A program made the translations under genes and the position numbers. From Noviherbaspirillum sp. UKPF54 (GTDB lineage Bacteria; Pseudomonadota; Gammaproteobacteria; Burkholderiales; Burkholderiaceae_D), in assembly GCF_007874125.1 (NCBI RefSeq), contig NZ_CP040128.1:1054001-1118000 (forward strand): 64,000 nt of DNA, in the 5' to 3' direction. Shown here piece by piece: positions 21,405 through 31,781 of this stretch (its first letter is position 1; each line of letters begins with the position of its first letter). The notes below the pieces were generated by a model. The model was not told the origin of the DNA. It saw only the letters and a program-made list of their open reading frames with translations, and made no database searches.

Positions 21405-23512
21405 ACGATGCAGACGTATTGAATCTCGCGCAGGCCGCCGGCCTGTCGCATGAATGGACCAATGCTTTCGGGCAGCCGATGCGGGTAGAGCCGGATGCGC
21501 TGCGCGCGATCCTCGACGCGCTCGGATTCCCCTGCGCCAGCGACGAGCAGTGCCGCGACAGCGCCGCGCGCCTGGCCGCGCTGCATGATGCGGACCGGCT
21601 GCCGGCGCTGGCGACGGGCACGGTCGGGGAGCCGGTCCGCCTGGCCGCCATGTCGCACCTGGCGGGCATGCCTTACCGTATCGAGCTCGAAGACGGCGGC
21701 CATGTGGACGGACGCTTCCCGGACGACGTGGCCGCCGGCATCGTGCTGCCGCCGATCGACCGCCATGGCTATCACCGCCTGCTGGTGGCGAACGAAGCGG
21801 CAACGCTGGCGGTGGCGCCGCCGCGCTGTTTCGGCGTGGGCGACGCGATCGCCGCGCGCGCCGGCGGCCAGCCGTCCGATCCGCTCCTGTGGGGGCTGGG
21901 CGTGCAGCTGTATTCGATCCGGCGGGCCGGCGACGGTGGCATCGGCGACTTCAGCGGCCTGTCGGCGCTGGTGCGCTCGGCCGCCGCGCATGGCGCCTCG
22001 GCGGTCGCGATCAGCCCGGTGCACGCGATGTTCAGCGCGGACGTGCGCCGCTTCAGCCCCTACGGGCCGTCCAGCCGCCTGTTCCTGAATGCGTTGCACG
22101 TCGACCCGGCGGCGGTACTGGGGGGCGATGCGATGGCGGCGGCCCTGGCCGAGCTTGGCGCGGACGCCGCCGCCCGGTACGCCGCGCTGGAGCAGGATGA
22201 GCTGATCGACTGGCCGGCGGCGGCCTCGCTGCGCCTGGCGCTGCTGCGCCGCCTGTACGAGCGCTTCGTCGCCGTCGGCGGCCGCGCCGACTTCGAACAG
22301 TTCCGCCGGGACGGCGGGGGCGCGCTGCGCGACCATGCGCGCTTCGAGGCGCTGCACACATGGCGCGCCGGGCACGGCGAGAGCGGCGACTGGCGCACCT
22401 GGCCGGCCGGATTGCGCAACCCGCGCAGCGCCGATGTCGAGGCGTTCGCGCGCCAGCATGCCGCCGAGGTCGGTTTCCACGAGTTCCTGCAATGGCAAGC
22501 CGCGCGCGGCCTGTCCGGCGCGCAAAAGGCGGCGCGCGACGCCGGCATGCCGGTCGGCTTGATCACCGACCTGGCGGTAGGCGCCGACAACGACGGCAGC
22601 CAGGCCTGGAGCCGGCAGGCCGAGATCATCAACGGCCTGTCGGTGGGCGCGCCGCCGGACGTGCTCAATACGCGCGGCCAGAGCTGGGGGCTGGGCGCGT
22701 TCTCGCCGCACGCGATGCAGGCGCAGGGCTTCGGCGCCTACATCGAGATGCTGCGCGCCACCTTTGCCCACGCCGGCGGCGCGCGCATCGACCATGTCCT
22801 CGGCCTGACCCGGCTTTGGCTGGTGCCGAACGGCGCGTCGCCGCAGCTGGGCGCCTACCTGCGCTATCCGTTGCAGGATCTGTTGCGCCTGATTGCGCTG
22901 GAATCGTGGCGCCATCGCGCGATCGTCATCGGCGAGGACCTCGGCACCGTGCCGGAAGGCTTCGATGCGCAGCTGGCGCAGGCCGGGCTGCTCGGTATCC
23001 GCGTGCTGATGTTCCAGCGCCACGGATCGCGCTTCCTGAGTCCCGGCGAATGGCCGCGGCATGCGATCGCCACCACCACCACCCACGACCTGCCGACGAT
23101 CGCCGGCTGGTGGCGGGAGCGCGACATCGACTGGCGCGCGCGGCTCGACCTGCTCGCGCCCGGCCAGTCCGAAGGCGACGCGCGGCACGACCGCGCGCGC
23201 GAGCGCGGCGAGCTGTGGCAGGCCCTGACGGATTCCGGGTGCGCGCATGGTCCGATGCCGGGACCGGACGGAAGCGCGTCGGTGGCCGACGCGGCCGCCT
23301 CCTTCATCGCCGCCACGCCCGCGCCGCTGGCGGTGCTGCCGGTGGAGGACGCGCTCGGCCTGCCGGAGTCGCCCAATCTGCCCGGCACGGTCGATACCCA
23401 TCCCAACTGGCGTCGACGCCTGCCGCAACCGGTCGAGCGGCTGCTCGACGAGGCGGCGGTGGCGAACCGGCTGGCGGCCATGAACCGCACCCGCTCCTTC
23501 AAGGGAATCTGA
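21401..23512 (+). CDS. malQ: 4-alpha-glucanotransferase
   Basis: GH77 amylomaltase that disproportionates maltodextrins, moving glucan segments between chains and releasing glucose. The 703-residue protein has an N-terminal extension of about 150 residues before the barrel, as in the longer proteobacterial MalQ forms. The catalytic residues are D464 in ARIDHVLGLTRLW and E512 in GEDLGTVP, followed by TTTHDLPTIAGWW. It overlaps treZ by ATGA and its stop overlaps the treY start by one base (TGATG). In this operon it can rebuild short dextrins left by TreY and TreZ into chains long enough to be used again. Confidence 0.95.
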   Translation: MNDADVLNLAQAAGLSHEWTNAFGQPMRVEPDALRAILDALGFPCASDEQCRDSAARLAALHDADRLPALATGTVGEPVRLAAMSHLAGMPYRIELEDGGHVDGRFPDDVAAGIVLPPIDRHGYHRLLVANEAATLAVAPPRCFGVGDAIAARAGGQPSDPLLWGLGVQLYSIRRAGDGGIGDFSGLSALVRSAAAHGASAVAISPVHAMFSADVRRFSPYGPSSRLFLNALHVDPAAVLGGDAMAAALAELGADAAARYAALEQDELIDWPAAASLRLALLRRLYERFVAVGGRADFEQFRRDGGGALRDHARFEALHTWRAGHGESGDWRTWPAGLRNPRSADVEAFARQHAAEVGFHEFLQWQAARGLSGAQKAARDAGMPVGLITDLAVGADNDGSQAWSRQAEIINGLSVGAPPDVLNTRGQSWGLGAFSPHAMQAQGFGAYIEMLRATFAHAGGARIDHVLGLTRLWLVPNGASPQLGAYLRYPLQDLLRLIALESWRHRAIVIGEDLGTVPEGFDAQLAQAGLLGIRVLMFQRHGSRFLSPGEWPRHAIATTTTHDLPTIAGWWRERDIDWRARLDLLAPGQSEGDARHDRARERGELWQALTDSGCAHGPMPGPDGSASVADAAASFIAATPAPLAVLPVEDALGLPESPNLPGTVDTHPNWRRRLPQPVERLLDEAAVANRLAAMNRTRSFKGI

Positions 23513-26322
23513 TGTCCATCCCGTCGTCCACCGCGCGGCTGCAGCTGCACAAGGAGTTCAATTTCGAGCAGGCGGCAGAAGTGGTGCCGTATTACGCATC
23601 GCTCGGCGTCAGCCATATCTATGCGTCGCCGATCCTGACCGCACGCAGCGGCTCCATGCACGGCTACGACATCGTCGATCCGACCCACATCAATCCGGAG
23701 CTCGGCGGCGAGGAAGGGCTGCGCCGGCTGGTCGAGCACATCCGCGCGGCCGGAATGGGGCTCATCCTCGACATCGTGCCGAACCACATGGGCGTCGGCA
23801 GCGAGAATCCCTGGTGGCAGCACGTGCTCGAATGGGGGCAGGGCAGCCCCTACGCACACTGGTTCGACATCGACTGGCAGCCGGCCGACGAATCCCTGCG
23901 CGGAAAAGTAATGGCGCCTTTCCTGGGAAAACCGTACGGCGATGCACTGGGCGCGGGCGAGATCCGGCTGCGGTTCGACGCCGAGCGCGGCAAGTTCCAT
24001 GCGGCCTACTACGCGCACTGCTTCCCGATCGCGCCGGCCGGATACGCAGGTATCCTGCGCGCGGCCGGGTCGCCGCGCCTGAACGCGGCGATTGCCACCT
24101 TCGAGGAAGGCGGCGACACGCATGGCGCGCTCACCCGGCAGAACGCAGACATCGGCTGCGGCCTGCTGCGCGAGCTGGCGCGCGACGGAGAGGGCCGCGC
24201 CGCCATCGAGGCGGCGCTTGCACATTATGAGGCGCAGACTCCGCAGGGATTCGAAAACCTGCACGCGCTGCTGGAGCGCCAGCATTACCGCCTCGCGTGG
24301 TGGCGCTGCGCCGCCGACGGCATCAACTGGCGCCGCTTTTTCGAGGTCACCGACCTGGCCGGCGTGCGGGTGGAGCAGGACGAGGTGTTCGAAGCCACCC
24401 ATGCGCTGATCTTCCGGCTGTACACCGAGGGCCTGATCGACGGTGTGCGCATCGACCACGTGGACGGTCTGGCCGATCCCGGCGCCTACTGCCGCAAGCT
24501 GCGGCGCCGGCTGCAGGCGCTCTCCGCGCAGCGCCCCCCGCAGCTGCCGCCGGCGCCGCCCTACATCGTCGTCGAGAAGATCCTGGCGCGCGGCGAGCGG
24601 TTGCGGCGCGACTGGGACATCGACGGCACCAGCGGCTACGATTTCATGGACCGCGTCGGCGCCTTGCTGCACGATCCGGCCGGCGAGGCGCCGCTTTCCG
24701 CGCAATGGGCGGAACTGAGCGGGCGCGACCTCGACTTCCAGGACGAGGTGCGGCTGGCACGGCGCCAGCTGCTCGCCGCCAACCTGGCCGGCGAATTCGA
24801 GGCGGCGGCGCGCGCCCTGCATGCGGTGGCGCGCACCGATCTGCGCACGCGCGACTATTCGCTGGGCGCGATCCGCCGGGTATTCACCGAACTGCTGGTG
24901 CATTTCCCGGTGTACCGCACCTATACCGATATCCACGGCCGCGACGAGCAGGACCAGGAAGTGATCGACCGCACGCTGGAAAAGGCGCGTCACAGCGTCG
25001 ACCGCACCGAGGTTCCGCTGCTGGAGGTGCTGGCCCGCTGGCTCGGCGGCGAGGAGCCGCCCAGCCAGCATGCGGCCAGCCAGCGGGTGCGCAGCCTGCA
25101 CCAGCGCGCCATCACGCGTTTTCAGCAGCTGACTCCGCCGCTGGCGGCCAAGTCGGTCGAGGACACCGCCTTCTACCGCTACGGCCGCCTGCTGTCGCGC
25201 AACGAGGTCGGCTCGGATCCCTGCGAATTTTCCATCGGCGTCAGGGAGTTCCACCAGGCGAACCTCGCCAGGGCGGCGCACTTTCCCCACTCGATGCTGG
25301 CAACCGCGACGCACGATCACAAGCGCGGCGAGGACGTGCGCGCACGCATCGCGGCGATCAGCGAACTGGCCGCGGAATGGGCGCGCACGGTGGACGAATG
25401 GATGCGGCTGAACGCGCCGGCGCGCGGCGAAGTGGCGCAGGAGAACGGCGCATCGGCTTCGATGGCGCCGCAGCCCGGCGACGAGCTGATGCTGTACCAG
25501 ATGCTGGCGGGCGCCTGGCCGATCGGGTTGGAGAGCGCGGACCGCGAAGGTGTCGCACGTTTCGCCGAGCGCATCGAGCGCTGGCAGACCAAGGCGCTGC
25601 GCGAAGCCAAGCAGGTCAGCGACTGGGTGTTGCCCAACGAGGAATACGAAGAGGCTTGCCGGCGCTTCCTTTATTCCATCCTGGAAGGGAAGGCGGATAA
25701 CGCCTTCCTGCCCGCGCTCGCCGCCTTCGTGCGCCGGCTGACTCCGGCCGGTGTGGTCAACAGCCTGGCGCAGACCGTGCTGCGCATGACCTCGCCCGGC
25801 GTGCCCGACCTGTACCAGGGAACCGAATTCTGGGATTTCAGCCTGGTCGATCCGGACAACCGGCGCCCGGTCGATTACGCCGAGCGCAGGCGGGCGCTGC
25901 AAGGCGGAGAGACTTCCATTGCCGGCGTCGACGGCTGGCAATCGGGGCGCTTGAAGCAGCAGATCATTCGCCGCACTCTGCAACTGCGCGCGCGCGAGCA
26001 CGAGCTGTTTTTTCACGGCGACTACCAGCCGCTCGACATCGCCGGCGCCCAGGGCAGCCACGCGATCGGATTCGCGCGCCGCCAGAAGGATCGCACCGCG
26101 ATTGTCCTTGCCACCCATTTGTCGGCGCGCATGCTGGGCGAAGACGGCTTGCCCGTCGTGCCCGCCGACGCCTGGCAGGACACCGCGGCCGAGCTGCCGT
26201 TCGCCGCGCATTCGACGTGGATGGATGTCTATACCGGGCGCACGCTGCGCGTCTCGTCAGGCAAGCTGCGGCTGCGTGATGCGCTGGCGCTGCTGCCCGT
26301 GGCGCTGCTGGTCGAAGCGTAA
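23512..26322 (+). CDS. treY: Malto-oligosyltrehalose synthase
   Basis: Converts the reducing-end alpha-1,4 bond of a maltodextrin to alpha,alpha-1,1, the first TreYZ step. The 936-residue GH13 protein begins STARLQLHKEFNFEQAAEVV and has YASPILTARSGSMHGYD, nucleophile D315 in GVRIDHVDGL, acid/base E355 in IVVEKIL and ATHDHKRGEDVRAR, and then the long C-terminal part usual for TreY. The ATG at 23512 overlaps the malQ stop. An open frame reaching back to 22360 is a shadow of malQ. It is the last gene of the run; no clear terminator follows before lolC. Confidence 0.96.
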   Translation: MSIPSSTARLQLHKEFNFEQAAEVVPYYASLGVSHIYASPILTARSGSMHGYDIVDPTHINPELGGEEGLRRLVEHIRAAGMGLILDIVPNHMGVGSENPWWQHVLEWGQGSPYAHWFDIDWQPADESLRGKVMAPFLGKPYGDALGAGEIRLRFDAERGKFHAAYYAHCFPIAPAGYAGILRAAGSPRLNAAIATFEEGGDTHGALTRQNADIGCGLLRELARDGEGRAAIEAALAHYEAQTPQGFENLHALLERQHYRLAWWRCAADGINWRRFFEVTDLAGVRVEQDEVFEATHALIFRLYTEGLIDGVRIDHVDGLADPGAYCRKLRRRLQALSAQRPPQLPPAPPYIVVEKILARGERLRRDWDIDGTSGYDFMDRVGALLHDPAGEAPLSAQWAELSGRDLDFQDEVRLARRQLLAANLAGEFEAAARALHAVARTDLRTRDYSLGAIRRVFTELLVHFPVYRTYTDIHGRDEQDQEVIDRTLEKARHSVDRTEVPLLEVLARWLGGEEPPSQHAASQRVRSLHQRAITRFQQLTPPLAAKSVEDTAFYRYGRLLSRNEVGSDPCEFSIGVREFHQANLARAAHFPHSMLATATHDHKRGEDVRARIAAISELAAEWARTVDEWMRLNAPARGEVAQENGASASMAPQPGDELMLYQMLAGAWPIGLESADREGVARFAERIERWQTKALREAKQVSDWVLPNEEYEEACRRFLYSILEGKADNAFLPALAAFVRRLTPAGVVNSLAQTVLRMTSPGVPDLYQGTEFWDFSLVDPDNRRPVDYAERRRALQGGETSIAGVDGWQSGRLKQQIIRRTLQLRAREHELFFHGDYQPLDIAGAQGSHAIGFARRQKDRTAIVLATHLSARMLGEDGLPVVPADAWQDTAAELPFAAHSTWMDVYTGRTLRVSSGKLRLRDALALLPVALLVEA

Positions 26323-26453
26323 GGCTTGGTATCGGTCCTGTTCCTCCACCTCGTTATGTGGCAAACTGCGGGCTGCATCAAGGAGTTGCAATTAAGTCTA
26401 TACGCCGCTTCAAAAGCGCCGGCTTATGCGCAACCTCTCCCAGGAGTCATCTT

Positions 26454-27719
26454 TTGAGCATCATCAAAAATCTACCATTCGAATGGCTGGTCGGCATCCG
26501 CTATACGCGCGCCGGACGCCGCAGCGGCCGCAACAGCTTCATCTCCTTCATCTCCCTCATTTCGATGGCCGGCATCGCGCTCGGCGTGGCCGCGCTGATC
26601 GTGGTGCTGTCGGTGATGAACGGCTTCCAGAAAGAAGTGCGCGACCGCATGCTGTCGGTGCTGTCGCACATCGAGGTGTACGACGCCAGCGGCAGCATGC
26701 CGGACTGGCGCGCCACCGCGCGCGAAGCCTTCCAGGACAAGGAAGTGAAGGGCGCGGCGCCCTACGTGGCGGCGCAGGCCATGCTCATGCATGACGACAC
26801 GGTGCGCGGCGTGATGGTGCGCGGCATTCTCACGCAGGAAGAGCCGAAGGTGTCGGATGTCGCCCGGCAGATCAAGTCTGGCAGCTTCAACAGCCTGCAG
26901 CCCGGCGAGTTCAACATCATCCTCGGCAAGGAACTGGCGCGCGGGCTGCACGTCGAGGTCGGCGACAAGGTTACGATGATCGCCCCGCAAGGCCAGGTCA
27001 CGCCGGCCGGCGTGCTGCCGCGCCTGAAGCAGTTCACGGTCGGCGCCATCTTCGAGGCGGGGCACAACGAATACGATTCCAGCCTGGCCTTCCTCCAGAT
27101 CGACGACGCGATGCGCATGTTCAGGCTGGACGGGCCGTCCGGCCTGCGCCTGCGGGTGGAAGACATGCAGCGCGCGCCGCAAGTGGCGCTGGACCTGTCG
27201 CGCATCCTGTCCGGCAACCTGTACATCCTCGACTGGTCCAAGCAGAACCGCACCTGGTTTGCCGCTGTCCAGACCGAGAAGCGCATGATGTTCATCATCC
27301 TCACGCTGATCGTGGCGGTCGCCGCCTTCAACCTGGTGTCGACGCTGGTGATGACCGTCACCGACAAGCAGTCGGATATCGCGATCCTGCGCACGCTGGG
27401 CGCGTCGCCCGCGTCGATCATGAAAATCTTCATGATCCAGGGCGCGCTGGTCGGCCTGCTCGGCACCGCCATCGGCGTCGGGCTGGGCGTGACCGTGGCG
27501 CTCAACATCGACGTCATCGTGCCTTTCATCGAACACCTGCTCGGCGTGCAGTTCCTGTCCAAGGATATCTACCTGATCACCGCCTTGCCATCCGACCTGC
27601 GCTGGCCCGACGTCTGGACCATCGGTTCGGTATCCGTGATCCTGGCCTTCCTCGCCACGCTGTACCCGAGCTGGCGTGCCGCCGGCGTGCGGCCGGCGGA
27701 GGCGCTGCGCTACGAATGA
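26454..27719 (+). CDS. lolC: Lipoprotein-releasing ABC transporter permease LolC/LolE
   Basis: Inner-membrane permease that extracts lipoproteins for transfer to LolA. The 421-residue protein has one N-terminal membrane helix (residues about 20-45, [20 protein letters not shown]), a periplasmic domain, and three C-terminal helices (about 280-300, 320-350 and 375-405). I chose TTG 26454 because AGGAG (26442-26446) lies seven bases upstream and the protein then begins [19 protein letters not shown], as in the family. The more distal in-frame start at 26358 would add 32 unrelated residues. lolD follows after 25 bases. No second permease is present, so a LolF-like homodimer is likely. Confidence 0.93.
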   Translation: MSIIKNLPFEWLVGIRYTRAGRRSGRNSFISFISLISMAGIALGVAALIVVLSVMNGFQKEVRDRMLSVLSHIEVYDASGSMPDWRATAREAFQDKEVKGAAPYVAAQAMLMHDDTVRGVMVRGILTQEEPKVSDVARQIKSGSFNSLQPGEFNIILGKELARGLHVEVGDKVTMIAPQGQVTPAGVLPRLKQFTVGAIFEAGHNEYDSSLAFLQIDDAMRMFRLDGPSGLRLRVEDMQRAPQVALDLSRILSGNLYILDWSKQNRTWFAAVQTEKRMMFIILTLIVAVAAFNLVSTLVMTVTDKQSDIAILRTLGASPASIMKIFMIQGALVGLLGTAIGVGLGVTVALNIDVIVPFIEHLLGVQFLSKDIYLITALPSDLRWPDVWTIGSVSVILAFLATLYPSWRAAGVRPAEALRYE

Positions 27720-27744
27720 CGACGAACCGACCGGAATACTCGAG

Positions 27745-28431
27745 ATGAATCAAACCGTATTGTCATGCCGCGGCCTTGCCAAGACCTTCACGCAGGGGAA
27801 GTACTCGGTCGACGTGTTGAAGGGCATCGATTTTTCCGTGGACAGGGGAGAGCGCGTCGCCATCGTGGGCGCTTCCGGTTCCGGCAAGTCGACGCTGCTG
27901 CACCTGCTGGGAGGGCTCGATACGCCGAGCGCCGGCAGCGTCACCCTGCTCGGCCAGGATGTCGCGAGCCTGAATGAAAAGGCGCGCGGCGAGTTGCGCA
28001 ACAAGTCGCTCGGCTTCGTGTACCAGTTCCATCACCTGCTGCCGGAATTTTCCGCGCTCGACAACGTCGGCATGCCGCTCATGATCCGGCGCCTCGGCCG
28101 TGCCCAGGCGCACGAGGCGGCGCAGGCGGTCCTCGCGCGCGTCGGCCTGTCCAGTCGCGTCACGCACGTGCCGGGCGAGCTGTCCGGCGGCGAGCGCCAG
28201 CGCGTGGCCCTGGCTCGCGCGCTGGTGACGCAGCCGGCCTGCGTGCTGGCCGACGAGCCGACCGGCAACCTCGACCGCGCCACCGCGCACCAGGTCTTCG
28301 ACCTGATGCTGGAATTGTCGCGCACCCTGGGCACCGCCTTCGTGATCGTCACCCACGACATCGAGCTGGCGCGGCACTGCGACCGCGTGCTGCGCCTGTC
28401 CGGGGACGGCCTGCAACCCTATGTGGATTGA
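27745..28431 (+). CDS. lolD: Lipoprotein-releasing ABC transporter ATPase
   Basis: A 228-residue ATP-binding subunit that drives lipoprotein release with the LolC/E permease. It has Walker [10 protein letters not shown] at about residue 41, a Q-loop ([18 protein letters not shown]), the signature [10 protein letters not shown], Walker [13 protein letters not shown] and the switch His in IVTHDIEL. The [10 protein letters not shown] segment is typical of LolD and separates it from other MacB-like ATPases. I chose ATG 27745, 25 bases after the permease stop, over an upstream start overlapping lolC. The 3' end overlaps the tatD-family gene by 11 bases. Confidence 0.95.
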   Translation: MNQTVLSCRGLAKTFTQGKYSVDVLKGIDFSVDRGERVAIVGASGSGKSTLLHLLGGLDTPSAGSVTLLGQDVASLNEKARGELRNKSLGFVYQFHHLLPEFSALDNVGMPLMIRRLGRAQAHEAAQAVLARVGLSSRVTHVPGELSGGERQRVALARALVTQPACVLADEPTGNLDRATAHQVFDLMLELSRTLGTAFVIVTHDIELARHCDRVLRLSGDGLQPYVD

Positions 28432-29218
28432 CACCCACTGCCATCTCGACGCAAGCGAATTCGCCGGCGAGACCGGCGAGATTGCCGCCATGGCGCAGCA
28501 GCAGGGCGTGTCCCGCATCGTGATTCCCGCCATCGAACGCGGCAATTTCGACACCGTCCGCGCCCTGGCGCAGCAGCATCCGAACTGCGCCTACGCACTG
28601 GGCATCCACCCGATCTTCGTGCCGCAGGCGGCGCTGGATGACCTCGCGGCGCTGCGCGCCGCCGTCGCGGCGGCGATGGACGATCCGCGCTTCGTCGCCG
28701 TCGGCGAAATCGGCCTCGATTTCTTCGTGCCCGGCCTGCGCGACGAGCCGCTGCGCGAAAAGCAGGAATTCTTCTACAGCGAGCAGCTGAAAATCGCGCG
28801 CGACTTCGGCTTGCCGGTACTGCTGCACGTGCGCCGCTCGCAGGACATCATCCTGAAATACCTGCGACGCATCGCCGTTCCGGGCGGGATCGCGCACGCC
28901 TTCAACGGCAGCTTCCAGCAGGCGCAGGAATTCATCCGGCTCGGCTTCAAGCTCGGATTCGGCGGCGCCATGACCTTCACCCGCGCGCAGCAGATCCGGC
29001 GCCTGGCCGCCGAACTGCCGCAACAGGCGCTGGTGCTGGAAACCGACGCGCCCGACATTCCGCCGGCATGGATGCACCGCAGCCGCAACAGCCCCGAGCA
29101 GTTGCCGCGCATCGGGCATGAGCTTGCCGCGCTGCGCGCCCTTGCGCCCGATCAGGTTGCCCGCATTACCACCGATAATGCGCACGCCGTCCTGCCGCGC
29201 CTGGCGCGACTGAACTGA
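28421..29218 (+). CDS. TatD-family metal-dependent hydrolase (DNase)
   Basis: A 265-residue TIM-barrel metallohydrolase of the TatD family, cytoplasmic, known for 3'-5' exonuclease or DNA-repair activity. Visible metal ligands are DTHCHLD at residues 4-10, VGEIGLDFF near residue 90, the His in LLHVRRS, and ETDAPD near residue 207. Its start lies 11 bases inside lolD and comEC begins five bases after its stop, so it belongs to the same transcript. It could be the YcfH or YjjV subtype; sequence alone does not decide. Together with comEC it suggests a DNA-handling pair, but that is only inference. Confidence 0.9.
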   Translation: MWIDTHCHLDASEFAGETGEIAAMAQQQGVSRIVIPAIERGNFDTVRALAQQHPNCAYALGIHPIFVPQAALDDLAALRAAVAAAMDDPRFVAVGEIGLDFFVPGLRDEPLREKQEFFYSEQLKIARDFGLPVLLHVRRSQDIILKYLRRIAVPGGIAHAFNGSFQQAQEFIRLGFKLGFGGAMTFTRAQQIRRLAAELPQQALVLETDAPDIPPAWMHRSRNSPEQLPRIGHELAALRALAPDQVARITTDNAHAVLPRLARLN

Positions 29219-29222
29219 CTTC

Positions 29223-31643
29223 ATGCGTAGCGCCATCCTCGGTTTCGTGCTGGGTGTCGTCTTGCTGCAGAACCAGGCTGCGTTGCCGCGGCAGTACTTG
29301 CTTGCGCTGCTCGTCGCGCTCGCCCTGGCGCTGCTTTTTTCCGCTGGCCGCGTGCGACGAGCTGCGCCCAAGGTGGCGCTGCTCGGCACCGGCGGCGCGC
29401 TGGCCGGCTTTGCCTGGGCCGCGCTGTTTGCATCGCATTACCTCGCGCAGGAATTGCCGACGGAGTGGGAAGGGCGCGATCTTACCGTCGTCGGTACCGT
29501 CGACAGCCTGCCGTATTACGTCGAGCAGGGCGTGCGTTTCAATTTCGCGGTCGAACGTGTCCTCGCGCCGGCCGAAGCCGCGCCGTCGCTGCCGCCGCGC
29601 CTGGCGTTGTCGTGGTACGCGGCGGCGGGAACCGACGGCCGGCCGGCGGCAGCGCTCGTGCGGCCGGGCGAGCGCTGGCAATTGACGGTGCGCTTGCGCC
29701 GCCCGCACGGCAACGCCAATCCTTACGGCTTCGACTATGAAGTGTGGCTGCTGGAGCAAAACCTGCGCGCGACCGGCACCGTGCGCCCGGACCGGGACCT
29801 GGCGTTGAAAAACCGCAGGCTGGATGAATTCGCCGCCTCGTTCGGCGCCGTCGTGCAGCGAGGCCGCGGCTGGCTGCGCGAGCGCATCCTCGCGGCGCTG
29901 CCCGCCAAGCCCTATGCCGGCGTGATCGTCGCGCTCGTCATCGGCGACCAACGCGCCGTCAGCCAGTCCGACTGGACGGTGTTCAACCGGACGGGCATAT
30001 CGCACCTGATCTCGATCTCCGGCCTGCACGTCACCATGATCGCCGCGATGTTCGCCGGCCTGGTGTTCGCGCTGTGGCGGCGCTCCTTCTTCACCGCGGC
30101 CGAGCTGCCGTTGCGGCTGCCGGCGCAAAAGGCGGCGGCGCTCGCGGGCGCGCTGGTGGCCCTGCTGTACGTGCTGCTGGCCGGCTTCGGCGTGCCGGCG
30201 CAGCGCACGCTGTACATGTTGTCGGTGGTGGCCGCCGCGCTCTGGCTCGGCCGCGTCGCCAGCGTGTCGCACGTGCTGTGCGCGGCGCTGGGCGTGGTGG
30301 CCCTGCTCGATCCCTGGGCGGTGCTGTGGCCCGGGTTCTGGCTTTCGTTTTGCGCGGTGGCGGTGATCCTGTTCGCCTCGGTCGGACGCGCGCGGCCGCA
30401 TGCCGGAAAATCTGTCGGTCTGGAAAAATGGCTGGCGGCGGCAAAGTCGGCCGCCCGCACCCAGTATGCGGTGACGATCGGCCTGGTGCCGCTGACGCTG
30501 CTGCTGTTCGGCCAGATATCGCTCGTCAGCCCGCTCGCCAACGCGGTGGCGATCCCGCTCGTCAGCTTCCTCGTGACGCCCGCCGCGCTCGCGGGAAGCG
30601 TGCTGCCGACGCCCCTGGGCGGCTGGATACTCGCCTTCGCGCACCTGCTGGTGGAACAGCTGGCGCGCCTCCTCGGCTGGATGAGCAGTTTTCCTGCGGC
30701 GGTCTGGAGCGCGCCGCTTCCGTCGTGGTGGGCCTTCGCGGCGGCGCTGGCCGGGATGCTGTGGCTGCTGGCGCCCGCAGGCTGGCCGGTGCGCTGGCTC
30801 GGACTGGCCGGCCTGCTGCCGGTCGCGCTCAATGTCCCGGCCCATCCGCGCGCCGGCGAAATGTGGGTAACCGCCTTCGATGTCGGCCAGGGCACGGCCT
30901 TGCTAGTCGAAACGCCGAACCATCGCCTGCTGTATGACACCGGACCCGCCTATGCGCCGGATTCCGACGGCGCCAGCCGCGTGATCCTGCCTTACCTGAA
31001 GGCGCGCGGCATCGCCTCTCTCGACGGCGTGATCGTTTCGCACAGCGATACCGATCATGCCGGCGGCGCGCAGTCGCTGCTGGAAGAAATCCGGGTCGGC
31101 TGGGTTTCCTCGTCGCTGCCGGCCGACCATCCGGCCCGAGTGGCTGCGGCCGATCACAGACGTTGCGAAGCGGGACAGTCCTGGTCATGGGAAGGCGCGG
31201 CATTCGAGGTGCTGCATCCCTCCGCCGCAAGCTACGACAGCACGAAGTGGAAGCCGAATGCGCGCAGCTGTACCCTCAAGATCACGCTGGGCGGCAATTC
31301 GTTGCTGCTGCCGGGCGATATCGAGGCGGTGCAGGAAACGGAGCTGGTCGAGAATGACGCGCAGCGGCTGCGCGCGACGGTGCTGCTCGCGCCGCACCAC
31401 GGCAGCGGCACCTCCTCGACGCCAGCTTTCCTGGAAGCGGTGCAGCCGCAGCTCGCGCTGTTCCAGGTCGGCTACCGCAACCGCTATCGCCATCCGAAGC
31501 CGGAAATATATGAGCGCTATGAGCAAATGGGCATCCGGCGGCTGCGTAGCGACGAGTCCGGCGCCGTCATCCTGCGCTTCGGCGCCGGGCTCGGCGTCAC
31601 GGAATACCGCGCCGAGCATGCGCGCTACTGGTACGGCCGCTAG
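29223..31643 (+). CDS. comEC: ComEC/Rec2 DNA uptake channel
   Basis: An 806-residue inner-membrane protein that passes single-stranded DNA into the cytoplasm during natural transformation. Residues about 5-70 hold the first helices, 30-180 a DUF4131-type soluble domain, and 220-500 the competence domain with multiple membrane helices (SHLISISGLHVTMIAAMFAG is typical). Residues about 545-780 are a metallo-beta-lactamase-like domain (FDVGQGTALLVE, SHSDTDHAGGA, LAPHHGSGTSS). The length is normal and the frame intact. The ATG follows the TatD stop by five bases. Competence itself would need pilus and ComEA genes, which are not in the window. Confidence 0.94.
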   Translation: MRSAILGFVLGVVLLQNQAALPRQYLLALLVALALALLFSAGRVRRAAPKVALLGTGGALAGFAWAALFASHYLAQELPTEWEGRDLTVVGTVDSLPYYVEQGVRFNFAVERVLAPAEAAPSLPPRLALSWYAAAGTDGRPAAALVRPGERWQLTVRLRRPHGNANPYGFDYEVWLLEQNLRATGTVRPDRDLALKNRRLDEFAASFGAVVQRGRGWLRERILAALPAKPYAGVIVALVIGDQRAVSQSDWTVFNRTGISHLISISGLHVTMIAAMFAGLVFALWRRSFFTAAELPLRLPAQKAAALAGALVALLYVLLAGFGVPAQRTLYMLSVVAAALWLGRVASVSHVLCAALGVVALLDPWAVLWPGFWLSFCAVAVILFASVGRARPHAGKSVGLEKWLAAAKSAARTQYAVTIGLVPLTLLLFGQISLVSPLANAVAIPLVSFLVTPAALAGSVLPTPLGGWILAFAHLLVEQLARLLGWMSSFPAAVWSAPLPSWWAFAAALAGMLWLLAPAGWPVRWLGLAGLLPVALNVPAHPRAGEMWVTAFDVGQGTALLVETPNHRLLYDTGPAYAPDSDGASRVILPYLKARGIASLDGVIVSHSDTDHAGGAQSLLEEIRVGWVSSSLPADHPARVAAADHRRCEAGQSWSWEGAAFEVLHPSAASYDSTKWKPNARSCTLKITLGGNSLLLPGDIEAVQETELVENDAQRLRATVLLAPHHGSGTSSTPAFLEAVQPQLALFQVGYRNRYRHPKPEIYERYEQMGIRRLRSDESGAVILRFGAGLGVTEYRAEHARYWYGR

Positions 31644-31781
31644 TTACTTCGGCGCTTCGCTGCAATCCTTCTTGAATCCGAACAGCCACAGGAAGTAGGC
31701 GATCATCGCGAAAAGAACGATGAAGACCGCGACCGAAAAGAGGCCGACATCGGATGTGAAAAGTAACTTCCATGCTTGCAT
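31644..31781 (-). CDS. Small membrane protein, DUF3149 type
   Basis: A 45-residue protein, MQAWKLLFTSDVGLFSVAVF then IVLFAMIAYFLWLFGF and a polar end KKDCSEAPK. It has one membrane helix at about residues 12-36. The start WKLLFTSDVGL is characteristic of DUF3149 proteins, small single-span proteins common in Burkholderiales and of unknown function. The ATG at 31781 has an excellent ribosome binding site (AAGGAG, six bases upstream). Its stop (31644) is directly against the comEC stop (31643) on the opposite strand, so the two genes converge with no gap. It stands alone on the minus strand. Confidence 0.82.
   Translation of the reverse strand: MQAWKLLFTSDVGLFSVAVFIVLFAMIAYFLWLFGFKKDCSEAPK

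Noticed and set aside
22360..23511. Upstream extension of treY through malQ
   Set aside because: It overlaps malQ coding DNA in another frame and has Ala/Arg-rich composition. TreY family sequence starts at 23512.
22864..26211. 1115-residue minus-strand frame over malQ and treY
   Set aside because: Antisense shadow with no domain pattern; both plus-strand genes are firmly identified.
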